64,000 nt of DNA from NCBI GenBank assembly GCA_004794785.1, contig SJOL01001796.1, positions 57,062 through 121,061 on the forward strand, in the 5' to 3' direction. A program made the position numbers and the translations under genes. Shown in pieces: positions 34,401 through 46,546 of this stretch (the stretch's first letter is position 1; every line of letters begins with the position of its first letter). The notes under the pieces were generated by a model that was not told the origin of the DNA, made no database searches, and saw nothing but the letters and a program-made list of their open reading frames with translations. Source of the DNA: Opisthorchis felineus (lineage: Eukaryota; Platyhelminthes; Trematoda; Opisthorchiida; Opisthorchiidae).

Positions 34401-36570
34401 CAACCACAAAACGCTCTTCTGTTGGCAGTCAGTAACATTTGGTGACCACGAATTCTTGTGCAGTATATGAATTGTATCACTTTTTGGCCAATTTGTGGCC
34501 TACAGTTTTGTTGCCACAAAAGGATGAAGGTGAGGTTTGTGGGATGGAGCATTTAAAGACGTACATTCCGTGAAGTAGTTTGAAGATCCTGTTGCAGCAT
34601 TTTTGGGATGCCCTCTGGTTAGCCACTCTTTTTGGGGGAATTATTATTCCACAGATGCAGGAAGTCATTGTCAAACGGCACGAAATAGTTTCAAGTGCCC
34701 AGTCTTGCGAAGGCGCATCTTAAAGTTCGTGTTCTTCCGTGTTTTCTGTGCTTGCTCTCCTTGCTGTGCACTTTTTATATTTACGAGTTTATCAGATTGA
34801 GCTTTCTCCATATCAGCATTCATCTATCATCACGGAATGCACTTCTGTGTACCAAATACACCCAATGCAAATTTGGGGTTCAGCAGCTTACATCTCATGG
34901 GGATGACTCAGAAGTGATCAGTAAATGACTTGGCAACGAAATATGCAGGCATTTACTGGTCAACTCCTACCCTTTGGTAACTGCCGTCTCCTCTGATGAG
35001 GACCGCGGTAAAAGACAAACCGATAGTTAGCGACCATGACAGATTTGGCCAATAGCTGTTTTGCACAAAATCCATTGATTTTATAGCTTATAGTTTTCAC
35101 TTTCAGCCCCGGTGGACAAATATGGTCTGTCTGTCGTTAATACTCAGGTTATGCCATTGCCTCCAAAGTATGGCTGTGCTCTCTGGTTCTCCTTATCCTC
35201 AGTGAACAAAGCTGTAGCAGCAGGAAACACTATATTCAGGTTCACGGTTGGTGACTTGCTGAATGACCGAGCCCAAAGTATAATGAGAGGGTTATCAGAG
35301 GCATATAGATTGCATAAACTCTCGTTCATATTTCGAATCGTTGTAAGTTTCGGAGTACGTCTTTTGAGGCAAACGTCCTGAATACAACGTGCGTATCCAA
35401 ACCAAAAACTGACGCGTTCCAGAAACACTTTGTCGGAATTTTGTCCCAAAGTTAACGTCAGTTTTGTTGACAGTTTTATTCCGATAAAAAACTGTTGTTA
35501 GTAGAGGTGGTATATGCTAATATAGGAATATGTTGGTTAAGAGTGAGATTCACAACTCAAATAAATTATTACAAAGGGGTGTTACTTGCTTTGAAATACA
35601 CAAAATCAATGGCTCACGTTATTTGCGCCACTTTTATTAAACTACCGTCTAGCTATATGAGGGTGTTCCAATTCAATGCTTCAAATGATAGAATGATTAC
35701 TCTAGATAGGTGGACTAAATGGGAGTTACTCACGTTCGTCTATAGTTATGAACAAGGGAAAGAGTTCACTGACTCAAGTACGTCACTTGTTTTATGCAAC
35801 CGCCATAATGATAATCAAAATTCAAAATGCGTCACGGTTTTGTTTAAATGGAGCCACTGTGCCCGACTTAAGTCGTTAAGTATATGAGGACACATCTTCT
35901 GTATGCTTTAGCCTTTGTTATATTGTCCGAGTTTGCTCCGCGTTAGAGGTGTGAGGCTCTTGGTCAGGTGCCAGGTAAGGACATTACCTGATCAGCGGTA
36001 TAACCAATCTAAAATGTTTGGGTGACAGTGGTTTACTGACATGCCGTCCAATAATTTGAGTTATGTGCCGCTGGAAACACTGAAGACAGTTTTTTTCTCC
36101 AACAGTATTGCATAACACACTTGGGCCTTTGGAGCTGAAAAACCAGGGTAGATTCTGTGATTACTCAGGAACCTTTAACCAAACATTTGCGGCAGCATGA
36201 TAAGCCTACAATTCAATGTCTTTAAACGATATCTTGAACGCTAAATATGTGTACTGCGAGTGTTTTTATTTACGCGGGTTATCCACGGGTTAAAAACAGT
36301 GATCCTAATGATAAGACCAACTAAAGGAGAAGTCATCGGTGAAATCTTCGGGCGGTTATTATATAGATGATGAATGAAGGCCATGATGTGTCGTGTCAAA
36401 TGTTATTACAAAACAACAATTTAACAAAGCTTTGTTTCCAGGTTTCACGGCGGATCTAACAGGTGCTGGATGCCTATGGGTTGCAGCAAGCGATACAACG
36501 CAGAATAACAAAACGTGATGCGCAGTTTGGCGAGGGTTGTGAAGTGAACCAAACTTTTCGGTAATTATGC
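31451..36570. other. Probable large intron; nothing firm
   Basis: Apart from the weak 15-nt candidate I see no exon with two splice sites and no transposon signature. A plus-strand open frame of 130 codons at 35495-35887 has no family match and no splice context, and is compatible with chance. Confidence 0.4.
34031..34045 (-). CDS. Weaker 15-nt micro-exon candidate
   Basis: Acceptor TTTCAGCGTCCGAGTCAG, donor GTATGTTAC. Phase 1 reads HNFG and makes no stop with its neighbours. The donor differs from the GTAAG/GTGAG of the main set. Confidence 0.3.
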
Positions 36571-36709
36571 TCAGTGGTAACCTACGTAAAGCAAGTTCCT
36601 GCTTGTAGTACTGCAGTTAAAATTCACACAGTGCCAAGGCGGGAAAATGGAATGATCTGCGTTTACACGATAATCACACCTGCGCGACACTTCAAGCACG
36701 GCAGACATT

Positions 36710-37054
36710 TCATCTTTGGCTATAAAGGATCTGGATGGCGGCAAAGTTGGCTCGGCGGATCTGCACTCGGTTCGTCTGCACCAGATCGGTTGCCTGAAGT
36801 CGGGAGACAGTATTCCGCTTGTTTGGAAATGTCTTGGATGCGTGGAGGTCCACAAGCGACAGGACCTGCTCCGGTGTCATGATGCCAGACTGCAAACCTC
36901 GGGCAAATGCCAGAAGGCTAACACTAGTAAGCGAACTGTCAGGGTGCAATTCCAAGAGTGACACGGCGCAATCCACGGTTCGTTTAAACAGGTCACAGCC
37001 AAGAGGAGGTGGTTCGGCGCGCCGAAGAAATGCCAGATACTTCTGTCTCTGTTG
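36710..37054 (-). CDS. Unrecognised GC-rich coding-like segment
   Basis: A 115-codon open frame, clearly GC-richer than its surroundings, begins after a fair acceptor (CTATTTATGTGCGGGTCAG) and ends in TGA. The translation reads like a folded helical protein: QQQRQKYLAFLRRAEPPPLG, then FKRTVDCAVSLLELHPDSSL, then MTPEQVLSLVDLHASKTF. An opposite-strand frame (36716-36961) is also open, which lowers confidence. It could be a terminal exon of an unrelated gene, a processed gene fragment or part of an unknown transposon. Its phase (0) does not fit the micro-exon series. Confidence 0.35.
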   Translation of the reverse strand, partial: QQRQKYLAFLRRAEPPPLGCDLFKRTVDCAVSLLELHPDSSLTSVSLLAFARGLQSGIMTPEQVLSLVDLHASKTFPNKRNTVSRLQATDLVQTNRVQIRRANFAAIQILYSQR

Positions 37055-39742
37055 CTGACCCGCACATAAATAGGCAAACACTCATTCTAGCTGGTGTGAA
37101 CACTAGAGCATGAGGTCAGTGGATGAACTGGAGAATGTTGAACTATAACGTGAGCATGCAAGCCTGGCGGCCCATACCAGTCGTTTCAGATGGATCCGAC
37201 TGAACACCTCCACGTTTTACTGCACATAAAATGCCATTTGGTTGCCTGCGATGCACATTCGGTGCACCACAGAACTCATACCCAGTTCTAGCTGGTTTAG
37301 TTTAGCTTATTCAGCAAGAAGTGTAAGAAAACAGACGTTCAGACAGCAACATAAAAAGAATTAAAACGAAATAAGTTGGTCGTGTTAACTTTGGATTAGG
37401 CGAGTGTGTTAGAACGCAGCAATAGACATTAGGCGTATTACTTTTATTAAGGGGTAGACTCGATTAGGTTCACGCACCTGCACGTGTAAATATAGTAACT
37501 GAAAATAAAATGTAATAGAAAATGAGGACCAAAAATTATTTGTAACGAAAACGTTGAAATACAGCGGTTTTTGTTCTCTCTTCGGACTTGCCCAGAAGAT
37601 GCGAATGACGAAAGTTCCGATGGGCAAGATATGAATAACCGAATGTCACTAACGCCGCAAGCCGTGTCTATGATAAATGAATGTCATCCAGCAATATTAT
37701 GGTGTTATGCTAACTTAGACAGCCCGACCACGGTGCGTTTACAGTGGGACCAGGCGCTCACTAACCGCACAATGAACGGGTAAAATTTTCACTGACGTGA
37801 AAACGAGTGTATAATGTTAACACCGGTGGGAGCTCGTGAAATGAATCTGGACCACCAATATTTTGTGCCAGTGACGTATTCCTTATGAAACATGTTTCTA
37901 TGAAAATTATCTATCAGGAACATGCTCCAACGTTATTACATCGGATTCTCATTGACAAAATGCAAAGTATTCCGCAAATGATAATACGTAGCACGCACAT
38001 TTTGACAAGAAAGGAATTCACGTTTGTCGTAGTTAAGTGCGTAAACTCTTTTGGATGAAAGACGTAAACTTAGGGTAACTACTGAAGTTTATTTCGTCAC
38101 TTGATAAAAAAGTTTAGGAATGTGACAAGCGTGTTTTTGTAACACGTTGGCCTTTCACGTTGGATGCCCGAAGTGAAGACGCCGGAACGACAAAAAATAT
38201 GCGATCCTGATGAAATCTAATAAGGGCCAAACTTAAGTCCGGTTTATCCATTCTTTGGTTTGGACTCAGTGAGACAATTAACTCCGGGAGGAAAAAAGAG
38301 TTGTTCAAATGGGAATGATGTGAATGTGGATTCCACATTATCCAGAAACTAGCTAAAACTAATATTTTAACGAGTTTGTTTCCACTGTATTCGCCGATAT
38401 TGGAATGCGAGGTGGAGAACACCGTATGACTTAGTCTATCTAGTTTATGGTACTTTGGATGAAACGAAATAAATCTTTGGCTTTGATGTAGAATGCCGAG
38501 AAAATATTCACTGTTAACGTCCATCAGATTTGTGAGCAAAATGCAATCAGACATTACAAAATTGGGAGAAAACTTAGAACGCTGTATTACACAAATACAG
38601 GGGTCCGAGAGTAGAACGTTTTTGGCAATAATAGTTTTTTAGTTTAAATCCGTTTAGTGGTTTCTGAATATCTCTTCTGCCAATGAAAAATCCGTATTCG
38701 CGAACGCCTATGAGGTGGGAAATTATACTTGTTTTTGAATCATGAACGCCCGTCAGCGAGGCCCGCACACAGAAATCCCGCCAATGTAATCTTAAAGCGT
38801 AGACACCACGTTGTACAGCCTTGAGAAGAAAGTCATCAGGGTTGCGTCAGAATTCTGCTAATAAACCCAGAACCACTTTGGAATGCAAGAGCACTGTCTC
38901 AGACAACATAACCATTGACGACACCGAGAGATTCACTTTTAGGAATGTGATGAGTGTCTGTTTAATTATTACTTAATACGACGTAACCTCTGATGGAATA
39001 ATCACAACATCTGTGAATTTGTGCCTCCAAATGTTCATCCAGCTTTCTCTCAACAGATAGTATCCACCTTTACCTGGGCTTTGAGTCTAGCTTGAAATTT
39101 TCCTTGGTCCAACTTTTTTCGCTCTAAAACAAATAGCCGAAAATGCTGTTCACGGAACACCACACATAGTTACAAAATGCATAGTTCCCAGCGAAGGGTT
39201 GATGTTCCATCCTATCCGTGTATACATTTGAAAAACCTTTTTACGTGGTGCAGAACTTATCCAGCAATAGACCACCGGGAGCGAATAAAACAGGTCCGCA
39301 AACGCCACTGGACCTGTTTCGATAAACAGCTTTTAAGGATCGTGAACAGGTTTACTCACTCTTGTTGCAGGCTCCATATGTTGCCTTTACTAAAATGGAA
39401 AGCATTGTAATGGAAAAAATAGGATTTATCATGCAAGCTAGTTTCATCACGCACCATTGTATATATGCTTATAAATTTCTTTCTGGTGCTGCAAAACTAA
39501 ACAAGGGCAATTCACTGAAATGCTCTTGGAGAGCTTTTTGAACGTAACGCTCACCGTCATCTACGGCTGCCTGGTACTCACAGGCAGTTTTGCGTTTGTG
39601 TGGTTGCATAAGTACATATCGGTATATATGAGTACACATGAGTACGTAGAACACAGCAACATTTGGAGCCAGGTAGAACAATCTCACATCACAAACCTGT
39701 GGGACCTTAAGTATCCGTTTTTTTAATTTTGTTTTTAAGCCG

Positions 39743-39760
39743 CTGGAGTTCGAACTCCAG
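39743..39760. repeat. Perfect 18-bp palindrome
   Basis: CTGGAGTTCGAACTCCAG is its own reverse complement, with no spacer. No function is evident. Confidence 0.8.
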
Positions 39761-42707
39761 GTTCGCTCAGAAAATTACATTCACCACCTCATCATTATTT
39801 TGTGAAATTGGAAATAATGATTGCAACCAAACACGGATCAAAATGTGGAATGATGTTCGCGTAACTTTTGTAAGGGACCCTGCAGAAATTTTGAGTTGGT
39901 GGTTGGAATATATGAGGCACAAGGTGATGTCGTAAAAACGAAACCTTTGTCATGTATCTTGGCTTTCTTTTAATGCTAAGACAAATTTGCCAGCATCAAG
40001 TTCGTAATTTCAGTGAGCAACTGTACCAGGCCTTGTGGCAGTCAATTTAATGAGGTGGCTAGAGCCAGGATTTCGAGCATCGGCTGGTTTCTCGTGATCT
40101 GATTTAAGCAACAAATTTTTCTAGAGACAAGATACTGCAAAAAGGAGCACAAATATCTGTTGTGTTGCAAGTATCATAAACCATGCGAAGTCATCCACGT
40201 TTGCTGTGTCCTCATAGAAGTGGAGGGTTATTCGCGCTTCTTGGAGCGTACTCCTTAGTCTAGGGATGTTTTATTGAAAATTTTCGCATAGAAAGTGAGG
40301 TTTGGAGAGGATTACGGGCTTGTCTGCTCATGGAAAAATCGAACACTGATTGAAGTCATGGGCTTACGGGAAATCGTCACATTCAAATAACCATGCAAAA
40401 TATTTCATTTCGCGATCCCGGTGTAAAGTCTCAAAAACAAGCTGAGAAATTTACTCGCTTGTAAACGTTGGAGAGAATAGTGCACAACAATATCCTAATG
40501 GTATTTGATCAAGTGGAGGTTGATTTGTTCACCGAGATAAGCGATCAACAAACAAACGTTTCAGCTTTGGTCAAGGAGACGTCATCGTTTATCAACTAGG
40601 TGGATACTTCTTTCTTCCAACTTGTGTCCATGTAGTCTTCAAAAAATGGCTGATATACTTTCAAGTGACTGCCTAACCGATGTCTACTTTTTTCGCACTC
40701 TTACTAAGTCGTTCGCAACTTTTGTTGCGTTGTGCTCTGCATTGCAAGGGTTCGATGGGTTTGTAAAATAGCACCTATTGGAGGGCTGCCGATCGTCTTC
40801 TGACTTTTCCTTTCCAGATGTTTTAACTTCTTTGTTTGTTTCTAAATTCGGTTGGACTTTATTCCAATTCCTTTTTTGGTTGTTTGCGTTCTTGGGTTTT
40901 TTCATCGCCTTCCAATTTTTTCGTAGTGCGACCAAAGTTTTGCTTCTCTTGTTGCACCGCCCTTGTTATTGTGAAGATTTTCTTGTTCTGAGCGATTTTA
41001 TTGTGTTTAATTGGTTATTTCGGCCAAGTGAATAATTCCCATTCTTGCGTCATTCTTCAACCTCGTTTATTTTATCTGTTCAATGCATATTCTAGAAAGA
41101 TGGAGTAGTTTATTAGACGTCGATTTTTTACTTCCTCTTCTATGCAGCTCTCGCAATTTTTGTGGTGGAGTTTTCTGTTTTGTAGTTCTGCAGTTCCCCT
41201 TTCCTTAGCTGTGAATACATTGTATTAGCAGGTTTCGGTAAGTCACTTTCATCCGTTCTTGCGTGAACCAATCGTTGAACATGGCTATGGTCGAACCTGT
41301 ATCTATTTTAAGTGTCGTACAAGTTAGCTTTCATATGGTCCTGTAGACTTTTTTCCACCTTGTTTGTCTTTCCAACCAGTATTCGTATACACCACCGTTT
41401 GTTTACAACCTTTGCTAGCAAGTTCCCGTGTTGAACGAAACCGATGGTTTTTAATACGTCACTGACTGTAATGATGTTTAAATAGTCTTTATGGTTCTCC
41501 GATACAATGGTGTGTATTTTTCGCCATGACCTGTTGGGCATCTCTCCAAACTCGACTTGAAGACAGGAGACATCAAATTCCACTAGCCTGTGAATGCTCC
41601 TATTTTAGGGAGGTCAGCACAATAGGACGGAGAACGTCCGCCACATGACGAGGAACTTTTCAACGACAAATGCATTTTCGCACCTGGGCTCGTTGAAGCT
41701 ACACTCCAGCACTTAGTAATTGTACATCAACGTCCTCAAGGTGATCATTTCTGAGAGGTCAGTTTCTATTGCCCAGCTGTGTTTCCTCTCAGAATATTTA
41801 TGAATGGCCCGTAGAATGCTTCTGCTATTCTTATATGGCAGTGCAAACGAGTTAGGCAATTACGTATACCAAGCGGTCTTATAATAATTGTGGTTGGGCA
41901 CGGAAGATTAGTTATAATTGGAAGACATGTGGTGTCTGACATGCTAACTCGGAAGCATCAATGCGTCAACGACAATTTGTTTTCTGCTACCAAACTGAAC
42001 GTGAAAGCCACAGACTACCCTTAATTGGTCTACGTTGTAAAAGACAGAGTTTGCCTTTTGTCCGATTCGTCCGTTCTTTGTCCCTACCTGCACCATATTG
42101 CACTGCAAAATCGATATTTATCTAGACATTCCCAAACGAGTTATCAACCCCTCCACAGAGGTAATTCGAATACAACCAGTGGTCCCACCTTTGACAACGT
42201 TGTCCATAATTACCTCTTAGTGCACTGCGTGAATACATTCGGTGGAAAATTACTCTAAATGGCTTTAACATGGTCAACAGCGAAATCCAGCTCTATTCAA
42301 ATGCTTCTAAGGCGAATGTCTCCAGGGGGGACAGATACATGATTCTGTTTGGTGTTTATTCAGGTTTACCATGTGACCGCAGTCGCCGTGGAGCGTTTGT
42401 CAAATAATGTTGGGCTGAGATCAAACGGATTACTAGTGGCGATGGTTTAAGCCTAGAGCAGCTTCAAACAGCAATGGGTAGTTTTTCTGTCTGGTAAACA
42501 AAACAACTATCAAAAAAATGGAGCAAAGAAGATATTCTTTTACATTAATAACGTATGAAGAGTAGCTGGCTGTTTCCAATTGCCACTTGTCTTCTAAAAT
42601 ATGTCCACTACAAGGTTGATGACAACACTTTGACGTCCAGTAAATGGTTTAGCGTTTTGCGATCTGGTCTGTGAGTTTCCACCGACCCCATGTTCTACTA
42701 ACCACCA

Positions 42708-42713
42708 TGATAT

Positions 42714-42744
<31 letters not shown>
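42708..42744. repeat. (TA)n microsatellite
   Basis: About 37 bases of TA repeat interrupted by TGTATATG. It lies 240 bases from the 15-nt micro-exon at 42982. Confidence 0.9.
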
Positions 42745-42981
42745 AGTGGGATTATCACAAACAACCTTTCTTCTAGTGTTTATGTCTGATTTCCGAGGAA
42801 CATTCATGTAGGGTGTACGAAAAAACTCAACTCATCAGAACGATGAAATAAAATTGGAAATTTAGTAAAATCTGCGGGAGATTCTTCCAAGTTTGTGGTT
42901 CCATATAACATTTTATCTTCAATCAAGATATGCTCCTGCAGCTGCGGTCAAAATCCTTGTGAAATTTGAGATAAAACTTAC

Positions 42982-42996
42982 TCCGGTCCAAGCATT
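42982..42996 (-). CDS. Micro-exon, 15 nt (CLDR module)
   Basis: Acceptor GGTATTATATGCCTTTAAG, donor GTAAGTTTTATC. In phase 1 it reads CLDR and ends on A; joined to the 147-nt exon the split codon is CAA (Gln). All three phases are open. Confidence 0.5.
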
Positions 42997-43700
42997 CTTA
43001 AAGGCATATAATACCTCAATAATGATTTTCATTTGGACAAAGTAAGTATTTATTTTTTGAATTATTTTCGAGGTTTTTCCGGTCTACAGTTGTGTGCACT
43101 GTGAGAAACAGCTCAGAAGAAAATCATTTAAGCGCAAATACTCTAATTCAAATTGACTACGGGTTAGTGAATCATCAGGAAACTTCCGTCACAAACGTTC
43201 AACGCTACCTGTATTCTACGTTTGTGTCCAGGCATATTCTTAATGGAAATCTAAAAATTCAGCAAACGTATGAGAGACATTTCCAAAAAAGTGTCTTCAC
43301 TGATATAGGAAACCCCAAATATAAGTTTGCTAAGAATATATTCCCAAAGGATTCTCCTGATTGTTAGGAAATTACATTAGCCTTTTGAAAAAAACACCGG
43401 GTGTTGCATGGTCAAGAAACAAGACTTTAATTCTTGAAGACTGCTATGAGCTACCGGTTACGTGTTTGCTTAAAATAGACTGGAGGATATACAGATTAGC
43501 GCCGCTGTGCTGAAACCCCTTTACCTTTGTCGTGCACATCCTTCGGGCAGCACCAAATTGAGTCTTAGTTTAAGACGGTCACACAGACAGAGGGATGACA
43601 GTTGATGATTACCATAAAATGGCTGACAGAAAAACAGACCAGTGTGTTCGCTCGTTCACCCCTCTGTTATCAGCTTGGGTGATAAAAGGAATATACTTAC

Positions 43701-43847
43701 GTCTAACGTGCCCATGTGCGCATAGGCCTTTTGTAGCCTCTTGTAGATTAAAATAACGACTGGGCCACTCATAAGCGAATGCACTTGTCTTTAAATCATT
43801 GCCTGCTGGTGGCATCTTCTGTTTGAGCCTGGATTTCAGACTGTCTC
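43701..43847 (-). CDS. Internal exon, 147 nt, phase 1 on both sides
   Basis: The best-supported conventional exon on this strand. Acceptor: TCTTTGTTGTATGTTTAGTATCAG-like pyrimidine tract; donor: AGAC followed by GTAAGTATATTCC. Only one frame is open for all 147 bases, leaving two bases at the start and one at the end, so both flanking introns are phase 1. The translation includes DSLKSRLKQKMPPAGNDLKT, AFAYEWPSRYFNLQEATKGL and CAHGHVR. The family is not recognised. It fixes the phase for the neighbouring micro-exons and anchors them in one minus-strand gene. A start at the internal Met is possible, but the acceptor makes an internal exon more likely. Confidence 0.6.
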
Positions 43848-44662
43848 CTGATACTAAACATACAACAAAGAACTAGGAACATTTCATCAGATAACTTAGT
43901 GGAACGATTTTTTACGACCTAATGGGAGATCAGTAAACAGAGGCTTGTCAATCAGAGTCACCTTAATCGACCATTTGATTTGAGTGGTCGCCCGTAACGC
44001 AGAGCACCGACTAGGAATACGACTTGTTATCACACAGTGGGTAGGCTTCTTTGTTTATGACATTTTAGGATTTCCTGTAGAAGGAGTCTAAAGTTAGTGT
44101 GTTTACATTTTTATGACCTTATTATATATTGCTGGTAGAAAATAAGTACCTGGAAAACAACAACTGACAGCCCTTACAAGTTATCTCCAAGGACAGGGGA
44201 TATTTTGAACCGAAAACACGCTCTTTTTCTCCAGAAAGACAATTACGTTGATGGTAGAAATGTTTTGAGTCAGCAGTAAACATTTATGGTTAATTATGTA
44301 GACATCGTTGTTCAAGAAATTAGGTTCTACACTTACGATGTAAGCCAAGGCATCGGGCCAAAACGGTCACAGTTGAGTTTTACACAAAGTGCAAACTGAC
44401 TTGTTTAAACCATTTTCGGCAATAAAACCACTGCATAAAGAGGCCATGATATACCTGTCTATTGGAAAACAAATTGATATTATAAATGGGCGGTTTAAAG
44501 CGTTGATTTTAAGTTCATTATCGAGGACAGGCTTTCAGGCAGTTCACGGTACTGTCTGGGATAACTGCCGTGAAGAGAAAAGTTATCATTAATGAATTTC
44601 CAAACCAGAAGATCTACGTTCACTGAAAGTTAGAAGACTAAAATTGCTGTCGGTGTACTCAC

Positions 44663-44683
44663 CTCGTATTACGTCGCAGTGTC
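44663..44683 (-). CDS. Micro-exon, 21 nt (HCDVIR module)
   Basis: Excellent acceptor (GCACTTTTTTAACTTACAG) and donor GTGAGTACACC. Phase 1 reads HCDVIR and ends on G, joining to the 147-nt exon as GGA (Gly). Phase 0 contains TAA. Confidence 0.58.
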
Positions 44684-46513
44684 CTGTAAGTTAAAAAAGT
44701 GCTTCCAAATTTTGATCTTCCGCAAACTCGCAGGAGAGATGGCACCATGGTATCTAAAACCAGTTGTGTAAGCCATGAGTGCCACATATGACCAAATTTG
44801 ATTCCAGATTCATGATCACTTGCGGAGCGTTTGAAAAAACAAAAACGAATGCTTCCTAAATTACTGGGATTCTCACTGCTATGGGATTGTCGCTTGTAGT
44901 TTTCTAAGTTTTGAAAGGAACATACAGTAGACCGTCAAGATAGGGTCAAATTTGGAATCCCACTGGTAGTGAATTTTTCCACCCCTGTGGAAAGATTGTT
45001 TTACCATTTCAATGCGATTATTCCAAGGCTGTATTATCATCGATCATTCCGCGGCCTTTACACATGGCTGATGCAGATTGCGGGAACCCACGTGATTGCG
45101 AACACTTTTGCAAACACTTACTCAATGCTGGGATGCGTGTCTATGCATAGTTGGTACCGATTAATCTGAATTACCTGAGAAGCAGTCAACATGAGTTTTC
45201 GCGATCGTTTGCGCTGATGGTTTCCAATCGCGGTCATCAGATTGTGTGCATCTCACCCAGGTATCCTAGATTTATCCACTAATTAACTCATTCACTTGCA
45301 TACCTTATTAATGGTCTCTACTGGTATGTCAGACTAATTGCCTGATCCACGAAACGCTGCAACTGAGTTATCGATTCATTGATTGCCCGACTAATGGATT
45401 TTGCTACCCGATTTCTTTTTTCAGGCTGTTTGATCGCGTATGCCGGGGAATAATATGTTCCCCCTTTATTTCAGTTGACTGTCATTTTAATTGTCTTAGG
45501 TTTCGGTGCCATTTTGCTCAAAAATGGCGTTTGCAAGACTACGTTTAGCAGGAATCAACTTTATTTAGTCTTGTCGTTTCAAAAAGGTGTTCTGATCGGT
45601 TGAAATAAATCGTATCTTTATAGGCAATTTCTCTATGGACGCGTTTGTCTTCATAATGCCTTATCAGATAGTGGACTTGACCCAAGCATCGCACCTCGTC
45701 ATGACAATGCACCATCAAAATACTGGTTTTCGTAAACGTCAACCAGCTTGACAATTAACAAAACAGCTATGTTGATGACGGTACAATGTACGTACTGCGT
45801 ACAACAGTTAGCCGGCACATGTGGAATTGCACGAAAATCCACGAAAACCCAAACGGCATACAGTGGGACCAACAAATGTCTTGCAGTATACTTCCAACGA
45901 TTTTTAGACTAAGTGGTATTAAAACACATTGGGATGAATGCGAAAGTTCGTGTGAAACGTTCGGAGAGTATGTTAGGTGGTGACTTCCAAATTTAATGGT
46001 ATAATTTGCCCTGTAATGGAACTTAACCAAAATTGGAGCAGAAATGCAGGTTTACTGAGTATTTCTTCTTGGCAGAAAGACAAGCTTATGCAAAAGTGTC
46101 ATATCAATTCTCCGGCGTGACACATGCAAATAACCCTAGCTGGATTATGGTCAGTTAGTTTTGAAAACAATGGCCGGTGCAACTGCTAATCTAATGTAAG
46201 GAAAGCAGCAAGGACCACAAATAAAACTAAACTAAACGCCAAGCATATGTTGGTTTTTTGGTGTTAATTTGTCAGTTTTATATCCTTGTGTACTGGTTAC
46301 TCCACCGAAAGAAACTCAGCCAAACTTGTACTGTCAACGGGGTGTCGGGTCTTTTTCCAAGTGAACCGTAGTCTGCAAATTACGTTTTACCCAAATCCCC
46401 CATAATGGTTGTGTACATTTTTCTGCTTTCATATGGTAATAATGGTCTGCGTTTACTTTCGTGAATAGTTCATATACACTGTATATATGTCTAACAAATA
46501 CATGTTTACTCAC
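44684..46513. other. Probable intron; nothing firm
   Basis: Short open frames only. A 6-nt interval at 45119-45124 has a GTAAGTGTTTG donor and a fair acceptor, but is too short to support. Confidence 0.4.
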
Positions 46514-46546
46514 CGATTTCAACGTGACCGACGTCCAGATATGTGT
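46514..46546 (-). CDS. Micro-exon, 33 nt (TYLDVGHVEI module)
   Basis: Strong acceptor (TCAATTCCTTTTTTTTGAAG) and donor GTGAGTAAACATG. Phase 1 reads TYLDVGHVEI and ends on G; one other phase has TGA. It is the most upstream member of the confident set. Confidence 0.55.

Larger units (their letters stand above)
37082..42981. other. Probable intron; no supported gene
   Basis: Contains minus-strand open frames at 38114-38554 (146 codons) and 41308-41583 (91 codons) without family match or two-sided splice context. The plus strand between about 40.7 and 41.6 kb is G/T-rich. No further micro-exon with good sites was found in this 5.9 kb. Confidence 0.4.

Noticed and set aside
38114..38554. 146-codon minus-strand open frame
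   Set aside because: No splice context or family match; at this base composition about one such frame is expected by chance in 64 kb.
41240..41583. Retroviral-type aspartic protease (a D-T-G triplet in minus-strand translation near 41.3 kb)
   Set aside because: Only the three-residue motif fits; no gag, RT or second protease motif was found nearby.
44338..44396. 59-nt minus-strand exon (FALCVKLNCDRFGPMPWLTS) with donor GTAAGTGTAG
   Set aside because: The length is not a multiple of three, the only open frame clashes with the phase-1 series, and the acceptor is weak.
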